A DNA stretch of 64,000 nucleotides. Source: Facklamia miroungae. Lineage in GTDB: Bacteria > Bacillota > Bacilli > Lactobacillales > Aerococcaceae. The stretch covers positions 1 through 64,000 of the forward strand of contig NZ_JAAXPS010000008.1 in assembly GCF_012396555.1 (NCBI RefSeq), in the 5' to 3' direction. How positions within the stretch are numbered: position 1 is the first letter of the stretch; each line of letters starts with the position of its first letter. A program made the translations under genes and the position numbers. Positions 46,520-55,310 of this stretch are shown one piece after another. The notes under the pieces are model-generated. The model worked only from the letters and a program-made list of their open reading frames with translations. It did not search any database and had not been told where the DNA came from.

Positions 46520-47620
46520 TTAGTCAAAGTCACCAAAGGGATCATCCATATCAAAATCATTCAAATTTTTATCTTTTGATTGTTTATCAAAGAGATCTGA
46601 ACGATCTTTAGTTTCATTATGAAGCATTCGGTCAGCTAATTTCAAGCCATCTTCCAATTCTTGATATGTATCTGAGTGAAAACTCAAATAATCTTCAACG
46701 ATTTCTTGACTTAATTGATCAATCGTTTGTGCACTTTTTTCTAAGATTAAATAGGTCTGTTTATTTTTGGCTACATGTGAATTGATCTCATTATATTTTT
46801 CTAACAAGTCTTCAAGTTGTGGTAAATAATTAATCAAAAAATCTGAAGCATCTAAGCGACGATTCGGTTCTTCAACGATATCTTTAAAATAATTTTTTGC
46901 TACTTTCACAATATTGTGACGAATTTCGATGGCACGCATTTTGGCAGTTGCTTGAAAGTTCGCTTCTATATTAAGAATTTGTTTGCGCGAGTCAGCCATT
47001 TGGCTTCTAAAGGCTTCAATTTCTTGTTTAGTTAAACCTGCTGCTTGGTAATGCTCTAACATATTACGACTAGGTTTTTTATTAAGATGTTTGAAAAATG
47101 ATTTTTTTTGTTTCTTTATGTATTTAGGTCTTAATAGATAAGCGAGCAAACCGACACCAGCAGAACAAAATAGAACAGCAATGGTTAGATAAAACAAGGT
47201 CACTCCTGATAGAGATAGATAGTCGAACCAATTATATGAAACATGATCTTGATAATTTGCCATGTAATCTGCGAGAACTAAACTGAATAAAACTGAAAGA
47301 ACTTGTCCAATATGATAAAATATCCAAATCCATTTCGAAGAATTAATGTGGCGTATATAATAGAAGATAACAGCTAATATCGCCCAAGCAAATAAAACGG
47401 ATAAGGTAGTAAATATCATGGTTGTAAAGTAATAGGAAAATCCAAAAAATTGTCCAATAAGAATCAAAATAATTAATTTAATCGTATTATTTTTCAAGTC
47501 AGCCGTCCAGATATCTGATAGGCGACTTCCTTTTTTCGCAAATCGATTAAGTGTTTGCATGTTGGCAAACAGAGGACCTGCTAAAAACAACATATATATA
47601 ATTGTTAAAAGTTCAAACAT
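46520..47620 (-). CDS. xpaC: XpaC-like membrane protein
   Basis: A 366-residue protein with a signal-anchor-like N terminus and four to five membrane helices in the first 170 residues, then a charged cytoplasmic domain rich in coiled coil. The second half resembles the XpaC family (named for 5-bromo-4-chloroindolyl phosphate hydrolysis), whose gene is paired with telA (xpaC-yaaN in B. subtilis), as here. The tail DFDMDDPFGDFD is similar to the TelA end. GGGAGG precedes the ATG. A joint role at the membrane is inferred from the pairing. Confidence 0.78.
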   Translation of the reverse strand: MFELLTIIYMLFLAGPLFANMQTLNRFAKKGSRLSDIWTADLKNNTIKLIILILIGQFFGFSYYFTTMIFTTLSVLFAWAILAVIFYYIRHINSSKWIWIFYHIGQVLSVLFSLVLADYMANYQDHVSYNWFDYLSLSGVTLFYLTIAVLFCSAGVGLLAYLLRPKYIKKQKKSFFKHLNKKPSRNMLEHYQAAGLTKQEIEAFRSQMADSRKQILNIEANFQATAKMRAIEIRHNIVKVAKNYFKDIVEEPNRRLDASDFLINYLPQLEDLLEKYNEINSHVAKNKQTYLILEKSAQTIDQLSQEIVEDYLSFHSDTYQELEDGLKLADRMLHNETKDRSDLFDKQSKDKNLNDFDMDDPFGDFD

Positions 47621-47797
47621 GATTGAAACCTCCCTTTTCTTAATTTTAGAATACCATAGGCAATAAAAAGTCTTATCAGACTTGAGGCCTATTCTTTAAT
47701 TAAGAAGGGGAAAAGACTTGAAAGAAACACTTCTTGTCGCTACACTGATTAAGAATTACCGGTTACTACAGATATTAAATACTATGAGGAGAAAATC

Positions 47798-48379
47798 ATG
47801 AAAGATCATCCACATTCCATTCCATTTATAAAAGACAATGAAACCTTAACGATAAATCAAGTATATGATGGCTCTATATTACAACTTTATCAAAATGAAA
47901 TCCGTTTACCGAATGGTCAAAAAGCTAACCGTGAGTTGATTCACCATTTGCCAGCAGTCGGTATATTAGCCGAAACTAAAAACAAGCAAATAGTCTTAGT
48001 TAAACAGTATCGTCCGGCAATAGCGCGTGCAATTTATGAAATCCCAGCTGGCATTATCGATCAAGTAGGTAATGAATTAGAAGATCCACTCTTAGCTGCT
48101 CAACGTGAATTGAATGAAGAAACAGGGTATGCATCATCAGATTGGGAATTTAATTCTAAAGTCTATATTTCACCGGGTTATATTGATGAGGCTATTTATC
48201 TTTTTTTTGCTAAAGCAATTGAAGAAGCTAAGGAGAAGTTGGATCAAGATGATAATGAAGAAGTTTCACATCAATTATTTACGGCCCAACAAATAAAGGC
48301 TTTAATCGATAATGGCGAAATCATGGACTTAAAAACTTTATACGCATTAACGATTTGGTTAAATAGTTTGGAGGGTTAG
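47798..48379 (+). CDS. nudF: ADP-ribose pyrophosphatase, Nudix family
   Basis: It hydrolyses ADP-ribose or related nucleoside diphosphates to AMP and sugar phosphate. The 193 residues have the ADP-ribose branch segment VKQYRPAIARAIYEIPAG and the Nudix core REL-N-EE-TGY with the preceding Glu at the right distance. The loop before it (DQVGNELEDP) is about two residues longer than usual. GAGGAG precedes the ATG. The gene begins a short run with a tail-anchored protein and mtnN. Confidence 0.9.
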   Translation: MKDHPHSIPFIKDNETLTINQVYDGSILQLYQNEIRLPNGQKANRELIHHLPAVGILAETKNKQIVLVKQYRPAIARAIYEIPAGIIDQVGNELEDPLLAAQRELNEETGYASSDWEFNSKVYISPGYIDEAIYLFFAKAIEEAKEKLDQDDNEEVSHQLFTAQQIKALIDNGEIMDLKTLYALTIWLNSLEG

Positions 48380-48382
48380 AAT

Positions 48383-48883
48383 ATGGGATTATTCAAGCGT
48401 AAAAAGAAAAAACAAGCAGACTATCAGGAATATTTAAATTATGAGCAAGAAGAAGGTGGAAAGCTTGAAGAAGATTTTTCGACCGCAAATTTTGATGACT
48501 CTATAAATCGCTTACCGTTTGAAGAAGATAATGATTTATACCACGAATTTATGGCTAGAACAGGAAATGAAACAGATGCGCAAGATTTCTCTTCTTTGAC
48601 TGAAGAAAATCAAACACAACTATTCAACGGTCAGTATTTCGATCCAAATGTCTCCAAGGTACAAGAAGTAGATGGTTATGATCATTCGCTTTCTAATCAA
48701 GAAATGGACCAGAATCATATGCCTCAAATTGATCTGGGAGTAGAGAACTTGACCGATGAAGATAGTTCTAAAATAAAAAAGAGGGCAAAGTATTCGGCTA
48801 AAATTGACCGTTTTTTGAATAATGGGATTTTGATAGTAGGGGTTCTTTTGATTTTAGTGTTGTTAATCGCATTTTTAGCATAG
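48383..48883 (+). CDS. Tail-anchored acidic protein of unknown function
   Basis: A 166-residue protein: a basic start (FKRKKKKQ), an acidic and polar middle without recognisable domain, a second basic patch (KIKKRAKYSAKIDRFLN), and one hydrophobic helix at the very end (ILIVGVLLILVLLIAFLA). The helix suggests a cytoplasmic domain held by a C-terminal anchor. It begins three bases after the nudF stop with GGAGGG and is followed by mtnN after 13 bases, so all three are co-transcribed. I do not recognise the family. Confidence 0.75.
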   Translation: MGLFKRKKKKQADYQEYLNYEQEEGGKLEEDFSTANFDDSINRLPFEEDNDLYHEFMARTGNETDAQDFSSLTEENQTQLFNGQYFDPNVSKVQEVDGYDHSLSNQEMDQNHMPQIDLGVENLTDEDSSKIKKRAKYSAKIDRFLNNGILIVGVLLILVLLIAFLA

Positions 48884-48896
48884 AGAGGATAATAGG

Positions 48897-49592
48897 ATGA
48901 AAAAAATTGGTATTATTGGTGCCATGGAAGAAGAAATCCGTCTTTTAAAGGCGGAGATGGTTAATGCAGAACCTATAGAATATCATGGATTCGTTTTTTA
49001 CCAAGGGGTTTTAAACGAGCAAGAAGTTGTTCTCGTTCAATCAGGGATTGGAAAAGTGAATGCTAGTGTTTCCGTCGTCTTGCTAGTTGAACACTTTAGT
49101 GTAGACTTAATTATTAATACGGGCAGTGCTGGTGGGTTAGCACCTGAATTAAAAGTTGGCGATTTGGTTATTGCTGATGGGTTAATTCATCATGACGTGA
49201 ACTTATTAGCTTTTGGATATGAGAAGGGTCAAATGGCCGGAATGCCGACTATTTATCAACCAGATGAAACTAAAAGTCAATTGGCCTATCAGTTAGCAAA
49301 TCAGAAAGGACAACCCGTAACGATTGGTCTGATTGCTTCAGGCGATCAATTCATTAGTGATAGCCAGCAGATTAAAAAAATTATTCAAGCATTTCCTGAA
49401 GTTAAAGCGGTCGAAATGGAATCGGCTGCGATTGCTCAAGCGGCTTATGTGCTAAGCACACCCTTTATTATTATTCGTTCGATTTCTGACAAGGCTGATG
49501 AGTCTGCGAGTATGAGTTTCGATGAATTTATCCTCTTAGCTGGACGTCAATCAGCAGAATTGGTGCTGGATATACTAGCTCATTTTGATTAA
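48897..49592 (+). CDS. mtnN: 5'-methylthioadenosine/S-adenosylhomocysteine nucleosidase
   Basis: MtnN (Pfs) removes adenine from methylthioadenosine and S-adenosylhomocysteine, recycling the by-products of methylation and feeding AI-2 formation if luxS is present. The 231-residue enzyme has GIIGAMEEEIRLL, SGIGKVNAS, the GSAGGLAP loop, and VEMESAAIAQAA with catalytic Glu, then the active-site Asp in IRSISDKAD. AGAGGATAATAGG precedes the ATG. Confidence 0.96.
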   Translation: MKKIGIIGAMEEEIRLLKAEMVNAEPIEYHGFVFYQGVLNEQEVVLVQSGIGKVNASVSVVLLVEHFSVDLIINTGSAGGLAPELKVGDLVIADGLIHHDVNLLAFGYEKGQMAGMPTIYQPDETKSQLAYQLANQKGQPVTIGLIASGDQFISDSQQIKKIIQAFPEVKAVEMESAAIAQAAYVLSTPFIIIRSISDKADESASMSFDEFILLAGRQSAELVLDILAHFD

Positions 49593-49599
49593 AAAAGGC

Positions 49600-49627
49600 T
49601 TGATTATCTGCTCAAGATCGGTATAAT
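49600..49627 (+). promoter_or_regulatory. Promoter of rpsD
   Basis: TTGATT (49600-49605) and TATAAT (49622-49627) are 16 bases apart, giving a leader of about 155 bases before rpsD. Confidence 0.75.
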
Positions 49628-49644
49628 AGAAAGAGTGTAAAATA

Positions 49645-49737
49645 ATGCAGCATAGAAAAAGAAAGCGCGTCAACAGTTAGTAACGGAATCGTTAATGAGT
49701 AACCACGGCTGCATAAGGTGAAAAACTAACTGCACGC
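49645..49737 (+). ncRNA. Structured rpsD leader, candidate S4 autoregulatory element
   Basis: Two long-range helices interlock: ATGCAGC (49645-49651) with GCTGCAT (49708-49714), and CAGTTAG (49674-49680, extended by GCG at 49665-49667) with CTAACTG (49726-49732, extended by CGC at 49735-49737). The order of arms gives a pseudoknot. A small hairpin TAACG/CGTTA (49681-49694) lies inside. Firmicutes rpsD messages are known to carry a leader that binds S4 and blocks translation; that role is inferred here. Confidence 0.7.
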
Positions 49738-49791
49738 ATTCGATTTTCTAACCAGTTATTTTACTCCAATATATTTTATGGAGGAATTTTA

Positions 49792-50400
49792 ATGTCACGT
49801 TATACAGGACCATCATGGAAACAGTCACGTCGTTTAGGAATTTCATTAACAGAAACTGGTAAGGAATTATCAAAACGTCCATTCCCACCAGGACAACACG
49901 GAAACCAACGTAAAAAATTATCAGAATATGCATTGCAAAAAAATGAAAAGCAAAAATTACGCTTTATGTATGGTATGAATGAACGCCAATTCCGCACTTT
50001 ATTTAATCGTGCAGGTAAAATCTCTGAAGGTAAACATGGTGAAAACTTCATGATTATGTTAGAGCGTCGTTTAGATAACATGGTTTACCGTTTAGGACTA
50101 GCAACTACTCGTCGTCAAGCACGTCAATTAGTGAACCATGGTCATATTACAGTTGATGGTAAACGTGTAGACATCCCGTCTTACATTGTAGAGCCTGGTC
50201 AAGTAATTAGCGTACGTGAACGTTCACGTAACCTAGCGATCATTAAAGAAGCTTTAGAATCAACAGTGACTCGTTTAGAGTTTGTAGATTTTGATGCTGA
50301 TAAATTAGAAGGCAGTTTAGTTCGATTACCATTACGTAGTGAATTAAATGCTGAGATTGATGAAGCCCTAGTCGTAGAATACTACAATAAATTAGGCTAA
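49792..50400 (+). CDS. rpsD: 30S ribosomal protein S4
   Basis: S4 is a primary 16S rRNA binder that starts 30S assembly. The 202 residues have the family start [40 protein letters not shown] (S4 RNA-binding domain) and the C-terminal [20 protein letters not shown]. There is no N-terminal zinc-binding cysteine pattern, so this is the zinc-free form. GGAGG precedes the ATG. Single gene with its own promoter, leader and terminator, as in most Firmicutes. Confidence 0.98.
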   Translation: MSRYTGPSWKQSRRLGISLTETGKELSKRPFPPGQHGNQRKKLSEYALQKNEKQKLRFMYGMNERQFRTLFNRAGKISEGKHGENFMIMLERRLDNMVYRLGLATTRRQARQLVNHGHITVDGKRVDIPSYIVEPGQVISVRERSRNLAIIKEALESTVTRLEFVDFDADKLEGSLVRLPLRSELNAEIDEALVVEYYNKLG

Positions 50401-50419
50401 ATCTTAAATATTTTGTTTG

Positions 50420-50455
50420 ATAAGATTGGGACCTTTCCCAATCTTATTTTTTTCC
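50420..50455 (+). terminator. Terminator of rpsD
   Basis: A perfect 12-bp stem ATAAGATTGGGA/TCCCAATCTTAT with a 4-base loop runs into seven or more Ts. Confidence 0.94.
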
Positions 50456-50598
50456 ATTCCTGAATAGTGGACTTTCAGCATTTTTATTGGACATTTACTT
50501 TAAAAGAAGAGGCCATAATGTTATAATGTATGGTGATTATTTATGCAAAAAGCCAATCAGGCATGAGATAAGAGAAAAAAGTAGGGGAGCGAAAATGA

Positions 50599-52323
50599 AT
50601 GAGTATTAAATTCACGGACATCCTGTTCTTGATCGTCGTAGCAATACTCTTGGCATATGGATTAGTTTATTATTTCCGTACACAGAGAAAGAAAGAAATT
50701 AAGGACTTAGAGCAGCGAAAAGACGAAATGATGTCCATTTCTATTGCTGACCAGCTCTTTACTTTGAAAAACATGAATTTATCTGGTCAAACTAAAAGAA
50801 AATACGAAAGTCTAGTGGCTACTTGGCAAACAATTACTAACTTTCAATTTACTGAAATTGAAGCTGCATTAGTCGGGTCTGAACAATTTGTTGAGCAAAT
50901 GAATTTGGTTCGAGCCAAAAATGCTTTAAATCAAGCACGCGAGATTTTAGATGAAACGGAAGATCAAGTTCATCAATTACACCAAGAATTAACGGAATTA
51001 TTGGCTACTGAAGAGGAAAACCAAGACCGCTATGAATCCTTACTTGAACGCTATCAAACAGCTAGAAAAAGTGTAATGAACCACTCCTTTGATTATGGAC
51101 CTGCTATTGAAACGCTTGAGAAGAATCTTCAATACTTAGAATTGAACTTCACCAAGTATAATGAGTTAACCGCTAATGGGGACCATTTAGATGCGCAAGA
51201 TATGCTCGACACTTTGGATGCCGATCTCTTATCATTTGAAGAAATCTTACAAAAGATTCCAAGCATGTACGATAAGATTCAAAGCGAATATGAAGATTCG
51301 CTTGAAGATCTTAGAGATGGCTATGAAAAAATGGTAGCGAGTCGCTTTAATTTTGAAAATATTAATGTCTTAGAAGAAATTGATAAGATACAAGAACAGT
51401 TAAATCAAGCTAAAAACGAAATTAAAAATGCGGATTTGGCTGATGCAAAAACTTTAATGGACAAAGCAGAGCGTGAGATCAACTCTTTGTATGACCAGTT
51501 AGAATCGGAAATTGTTGCCAAGGAATATGTAAATGGTCATATTCATCAATTGAAAGCACAAATTGAAACTGTTACTGAAAATAATCGCTATGCAGGTATT
51601 GAAGTCGATCGGATTTCTCAATCTTATATCTTGCATAATAACGAATTAGATCAAGTGAACGATTTAACCGAACAAATTCGTTTGGAATACCAAAAATTTA
51701 AAGACCTTGAGTCCGACATCGAACAAAGTCATGCGGTGTTTACACAGATTGAAACAAAGATGCGGAAAATTGAGCGTTCAATTGAAGAGATAGCTGATAA
51801 ACAGAATCAATTAGTGAAGTCACTATCAGGTTTGACCAGTAGAGAAAAAGAAGCGAAATCAAACTTAGATTTGTATGAGTTAGACTTGAGAAATATGAAA
51901 CGCAAGTTAGAAAAAAATCATTTACCTGGCTTACATGACAGCTATTATCAATTATTCTATAAAGTGACTGATCAAATTGAAAACCTATCGCAACAGCTTA
52001 ATCGTGTTCGCGTAGATATGAGCCAAATTGATGAAATGGAAGGTAATTTGGAACAAGGGCTCGATGAATTAGAGTCCATGACGGAAGAGACGATCGATTC
52101 CGCAATGCTTACTGAATACATGATTCAACATTCTAATCGTTTCCGATATGATTATCCGGATGTGGACCAAGCGATTAAGGAAGCGCAATATTACTTCCAT
52201 CAAGAGTTTCGTTATCGCGAAGCACTTGCTACCATTGAAAAGGCCTTACGTCGGGTGGACCCAGACGCTCCGACCCAGGTACGGAGAATGTACCATCAAG
52301 AAAAACAAATCCGATTTTATTAA
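50599..52323 (+). CDS. ezrA: Septation ring formation regulator EzrA
   Basis: EzrA is a membrane-anchored spectrin-like protein that regulates Z-ring assembly and links it to wall enzymes. The 574 residues have an outside-first N-terminal helix (ILFLIVVAILLAYGLVYYF) and long cytoplasmic coiled coils to the end, matching EzrA length and layout. The C-terminal segment FRYREALATIEKALRRVDP is a family landmark. GGGGAG precedes the ATG. A TATAAT box near 50522 may be its promoter. Confidence 0.92.
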   Translation: MSIKFTDILFLIVVAILLAYGLVYYFRTQRKKEIKDLEQRKDEMMSISIADQLFTLKNMNLSGQTKRKYESLVATWQTITNFQFTEIEAALVGSEQFVEQMNLVRAKNALNQAREILDETEDQVHQLHQELTELLATEEENQDRYESLLERYQTARKSVMNHSFDYGPAIETLEKNLQYLELNFTKYNELTANGDHLDAQDMLDTLDADLLSFEEILQKIPSMYDKIQSEYEDSLEDLRDGYEKMVASRFNFENINVLEEIDKIQEQLNQAKNEIKNADLADAKTLMDKAEREINSLYDQLESEIVAKEYVNGHIHQLKAQIETVTENNRYAGIEVDRISQSYILHNNELDQVNDLTEQIRLEYQKFKDLESDIEQSHAVFTQIETKMRKIERSIEEIADKQNQLVKSLSGLTSREKEAKSNLDLYELDLRNMKRKLEKNHLPGLHDSYYQLFYKVTDQIENLSQQLNRVRVDMSQIDEMEGNLEQGLDELESMTEETIDSAMLTEYMIQHSNRFRYDYPDVDQAIKEAQYYFHQEFRYREALATIEKALRRVDPDAPTQVRRMYHQEKQIRFY

Positions 52324-52332
52324 AAATAAAGT

Positions 52333-52372
52333 CCGAATAGATTCCATCCTGTTGGAATCTGTTCGGTTTTTT
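52333..52372 (+). terminator. Terminator of ezrA
   Basis: CCGAATAGATTCCA (52333-52346) pairs with TGGAATCTGTTCGG (52353-52366) and is followed by six Ts. Confidence 0.94.
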
Positions 52373-52421
52373 CTTGAGTTATAAACTATGATAAATTACA
52401 GATAAATTGAAAGGGAAAATT

Positions 52422-53579
52422 ATGTTATATTTTGACCACGCCGCAACCACACCACCAAGCTCAGCAGTTTTAGATACCTATATACAAGTAGCTCAACAAT
52501 ACTTTGCCAATCCATCCAGTGCGCATCTTCTTGGTCAAGAAGCGCATCATTTACTAAATAATGCTAGACAACAAATAGCCAATTTGCTCCACTTTGAAAG
52601 GAATGAAATCTATTTTACTTCTTCTGGAACCGAGTCAAATAATTGGGTCTTACAGAGCCTTTTAAGCCTTCATGCTGATTTACATCCAGATAAGAAGCAG
52701 GTCATTTTATCAGCTATTGAACATCCTTCCATTCGTTCTCAAATTGACCACCTACAAACAAGCGGCTTTGAAGTCATACTTGCTCCAGTGGATCAAAACG
52801 GACAAATTGATCTGATAGCTTTTAAGGAATTGTTGAATGATAAAGTTTTGCTTGTTTCTACCATGCTAGTTAATAATGAGATGGGAGCACTTTTGCCCAT
52901 TGAGCAAATGGCAGAAAGCTTAAGCGACTACCCACAAATTCTTTGGCATATTGATGCAGTTCAAGCGATAACTTGTCGAATGAAGTGGATCCATCAAGCA
53001 AGGATTGATTTATTGACCCTTTCCAGCCATAAGTTCCATGCCGTAAGAGGGGTTGGCCTTATGGCTATCCGTCAACGTGTGAATAAGGCGCCTCTTCTAT
53101 TCGGAGGAGGACAGGAATTTGGTCAGCGGTCCTCTACTGAAAATTTACCAGCAATCGTTGCAACTGCTAAAGCCTTGAGGCTTGCTTGGGAAGTGCAAGA
53201 AGAAAGTTTGCAACGTTTAACTCACTACCGTGATCAAGTCACGCGGGTCCTGAGTGAAAATAATTGGCGCGTTTTCGGCGGAAAACAAGATCAGATCAGT
53301 CCTCACATCATATGTGCAGCCTTTCCAGGAGTGCCTGGGGAAGTTTTACTGCAAGCTTTTTCTAACGCTGAAATCATGATCTCTACGACATCGGCTTGTT
53401 CGAGTCGAAAGAAAAATGACCATCATACCCTTAAAGCAATGGGAGTTGAAGATCGCGTAGCGCAATCTTCTGTTCGTTTTTCCTTTTCACAAAAAACAAA
53501 TCAAATAGAAATTGATTTATTAACTACAAAAATAAAAGAGATCTCAGCGAAATTTATGCAAGATTTGAAAGGGGTTTAA
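52422..53579 (+). CDS. Cysteine desulfurase (IscS/NifS family), thiI partner
   Basis: A PLP enzyme that takes sulfur from cysteine. The 385 residues have the start YFDHAATTPP, ESNNWVLQ, the PLP lysine Lys204 in SSHKFHAVRG and the acceptor cysteine Cys326 in STTSACSSRK. The gene is three bases before thiI, as nifZ-thiI in B. subtilis, so it likely donates sulfur for 4-thiouridine in tRNA. The ATG at 52422 follows AAAGGG; an earlier in-frame start at 52407 lies before that site. Confidence 0.92.
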   Translation: MLYFDHAATTPPSSAVLDTYIQVAQQYFANPSSAHLLGQEAHHLLNNARQQIANLLHFERNEIYFTSSGTESNNWVLQSLLSLHADLHPDKKQVILSAIEHPSIRSQIDHLQTSGFEVILAPVDQNGQIDLIAFKELLNDKVLLVSTMLVNNEMGALLPIEQMAESLSDYPQILWHIDAVQAITCRMKWIHQARIDLLTLSSHKFHAVRGVGLMAIRQRVNKAPLLFGGGQEFGQRSSTENLPAIVATAKALRLAWEVQEESLQRLTHYRDQVTRVLSENNWRVFGGKQDQISPHIICAAFPGVPGEVLLQAFSNAEIMISTTSACSSRKKNDHHTLKAMGVEDRVAQSSVRFSFSQKTNQIEIDLLTTKIKEISAKFMQDLKGV

Positions 53580-53582
53580 TTT

Positions 53583-54791
53583 TTGAAAGAAATGTTAATT
53601 CACTACGGTGAGCTATCCACCAAAGGTCGTAACCGTAAAATGTTCCAAAATAAAATTGCCGAACATATTCGATATCAAACAAAACAGCTGGAAAAAATAA
53701 AAATTCACGCTCACCATGATTTTATGCATCTTTATTGGCAAGAAATGACCTATGATGACTTAATTGAAATTATAAAAAATATTCCTGGAATCCAGCGTTT
53801 TGAACCCGTTTTTCCGGTCGAAAAGGATCTTCAAGCAATTAAAGAGAAAGCACTCGAGTTATTTACTAAGGTAGAAATTCAACCAGGAGAAACTTTCAAA
53901 GTCATTGCTAAGCGATCTGACAAAACTTTTGAATATGATAGTATCGCCATTCAAAGAGAAGTAGGGGGTGTCATCCTCCAAGCGTATCCAGATCTAAACG
54001 TTGACTTAAGACAGGCAAAGCATAAATTGGTAGTATCCATTCATCAAGATAAAGCCTATCTCAGTTTAAAGAATTACCCGGGCATGGGTGGTTTACCTTA
54101 TGGATCAAGTGGAAAAGGATTATTAATGCTTTCAGGCGGTTTTGATTCACCAATTGCTGGGTACCAAATGATTAAGCGGGGAATGAAGTTAGAGATGGTT
54201 CATTTTGCTAGTCCACCCTATACTTCGTTGCAAGCACTTGAAAAAGCAAAACGACTGACGGCTGTCTTAGCTCGCTATGCAACAGAAATTACTTTCCATG
54301 AGGTTCCTTTTGCTAACATTCAATTGGCGATCCGTGAACATGTTCCTGATAATCTATCAATGACTATCATGCGTCGTATCATGTTAAGGGTAATGGATGC
54401 ACTATTAAAAGAACGCAAAGCACGTGCCATTGTCAATGGAGAATCTTTAGGTCAGGTAGCTTCACAAACGCTTCAATCGATGTCCGTAATTAACGAAGTA
54501 ACCCAATCATTAATATTAAGACCTTTAATTGCGGTAGATAAAAATGATATAATAGCCATGGCTGAAACGATTGGAACTTATCATATTTCCAATGAGCCTT
54601 ACGAAGATTGCTGTACGGTCTTTGCACCAAAGTCACCGTGGACTAAGCCTCGACTTCATACTGTTAAAGAGTATGAAGCCCTCTTACCCATTGACGAACT
54701 AGTAAAAGAAGCATTGGTCTCTGTTAAGACAAGCCAAATTTCTGCTAGTTACCAAAGTGAAGCAACTACAGCTTTCAATGAGTTATTGTAA
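53583..54791 (+). CDS. thiI: tRNA 4-thiouridine synthase
   Basis: ThiI adenylates U8 of tRNA and inserts sulfur. The 402 residues consist of a ferredoxin-like plus THUMP region (to about residue 165) and a PP-loop ATPase domain with LLSGGFDSPIAG. The rhodanese domain of the E. coli enzyme is absent, as in many Firmicutes, so sulfur must come directly from the neighbouring desulfurase. The CCTVF segment carries two adjacent cysteines. TTG start, eight bases after AAAGGGG. Confidence 0.94.
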   Translation: MKEMLIHYGELSTKGRNRKMFQNKIAEHIRYQTKQLEKIKIHAHHDFMHLYWQEMTYDDLIEIIKNIPGIQRFEPVFPVEKDLQAIKEKALELFTKVEIQPGETFKVIAKRSDKTFEYDSIAIQREVGGVILQAYPDLNVDLRQAKHKLVVSIHQDKAYLSLKNYPGMGGLPYGSSGKGLLMLSGGFDSPIAGYQMIKRGMKLEMVHFASPPYTSLQALEKAKRLTAVLARYATEITFHEVPFANIQLAIREHVPDNLSMTIMRRIMLRVMDALLKERKARAIVNGESLGQVASQTLQSMSVINEVTQSLILRPLIAVDKNDIIAMAETIGTYHISNEPYEDCCTVFAPKSPWTKPRLHTVKEYEALLPIDELVKEALVSVKTSQISASYQSEATTAFNELL

Positions 54792-54830
54792 GTAGGTTTT
54801 GCAAATGTCAATTAAGAAAGAGGAGATATT

Positions 54831-55211
54831 ATGACAGATATTAAAACAATCAACACTGAAAAAGCGCCTGCAGCCATCGGACCTTATTCTCAAGCCAAGC
54901 AGGTAGGGGAATTATTATTCTGTTCAGGTCAAATTCCAATCAATCCAGCTTCTGGCGAAGTGGAAGCGAGTGACGTAACCGGACAGACTAAGCAGGTAAT
55001 TGCGAATATTGATGCTTTGTTACACGCAGCAGGTTATTCAGTTGATCAAGTGATTAAGACGACATGTTTCCTAGCAGATATGGGAGATTTTGCTGCTTTT
55101 AACGAAGTTTACGCCGAATATTTCACATCTAAACCAGCTCGTTCAGCAGTTGCTGTTAAGACTTTACCTAAGAATGTTTTGGTTGAAATAGAAGTAATTG
55201 CTAGCTTATAA
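54831..55211 (+). CDS. ridA: RidA-family enamine/imine deaminase
   Basis: RidA hydrolyses reactive 2-aminoacrylate and related enamines formed by PLP enzymes such as threonine or serine dehydratases. The 126-residue protein has the family segments APAAIGPYSQAKQVGELLFCSGQ (start), and PARSAVAVKTLPKNVLVEIE with the substrate-binding Arg. AAGAGGAG precedes the ATG. It probably shares the iscS-thiI transcript and ends at a hairpin. Confidence 0.96.
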   Translation: MTDIKTINTEKAPAAIGPYSQAKQVGELLFCSGQIPINPASGEVEASDVTGQTKQVIANIDALLHAAGYSVDQVIKTTCFLADMGDFAAFNEVYAEYFTSKPARSAVAVKTLPKNVLVEIEVIASL

Positions 55212-55226
55212 TCAAGTTTTTAAATT

Positions 55227-55270
55227 GAGCTGCTTGACGACTGAAGAAAGAAGTCGTTGGCAGCTCTTTC
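55227..55270 (+). terminator. Probable terminator of ridA
   Basis: A long stem beginning GAGCTGC (55227-55233) and ending GCAGCTC (55260-55266), with inner pairing GACGACT/AGTCGT, is followed by TTTC. The T-run is short. Confidence 0.65.
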
Positions 55271-55310
55271 GCATATTATTAGTGACTATATTTAAAGGAG
55301 ATTGAAAGTA

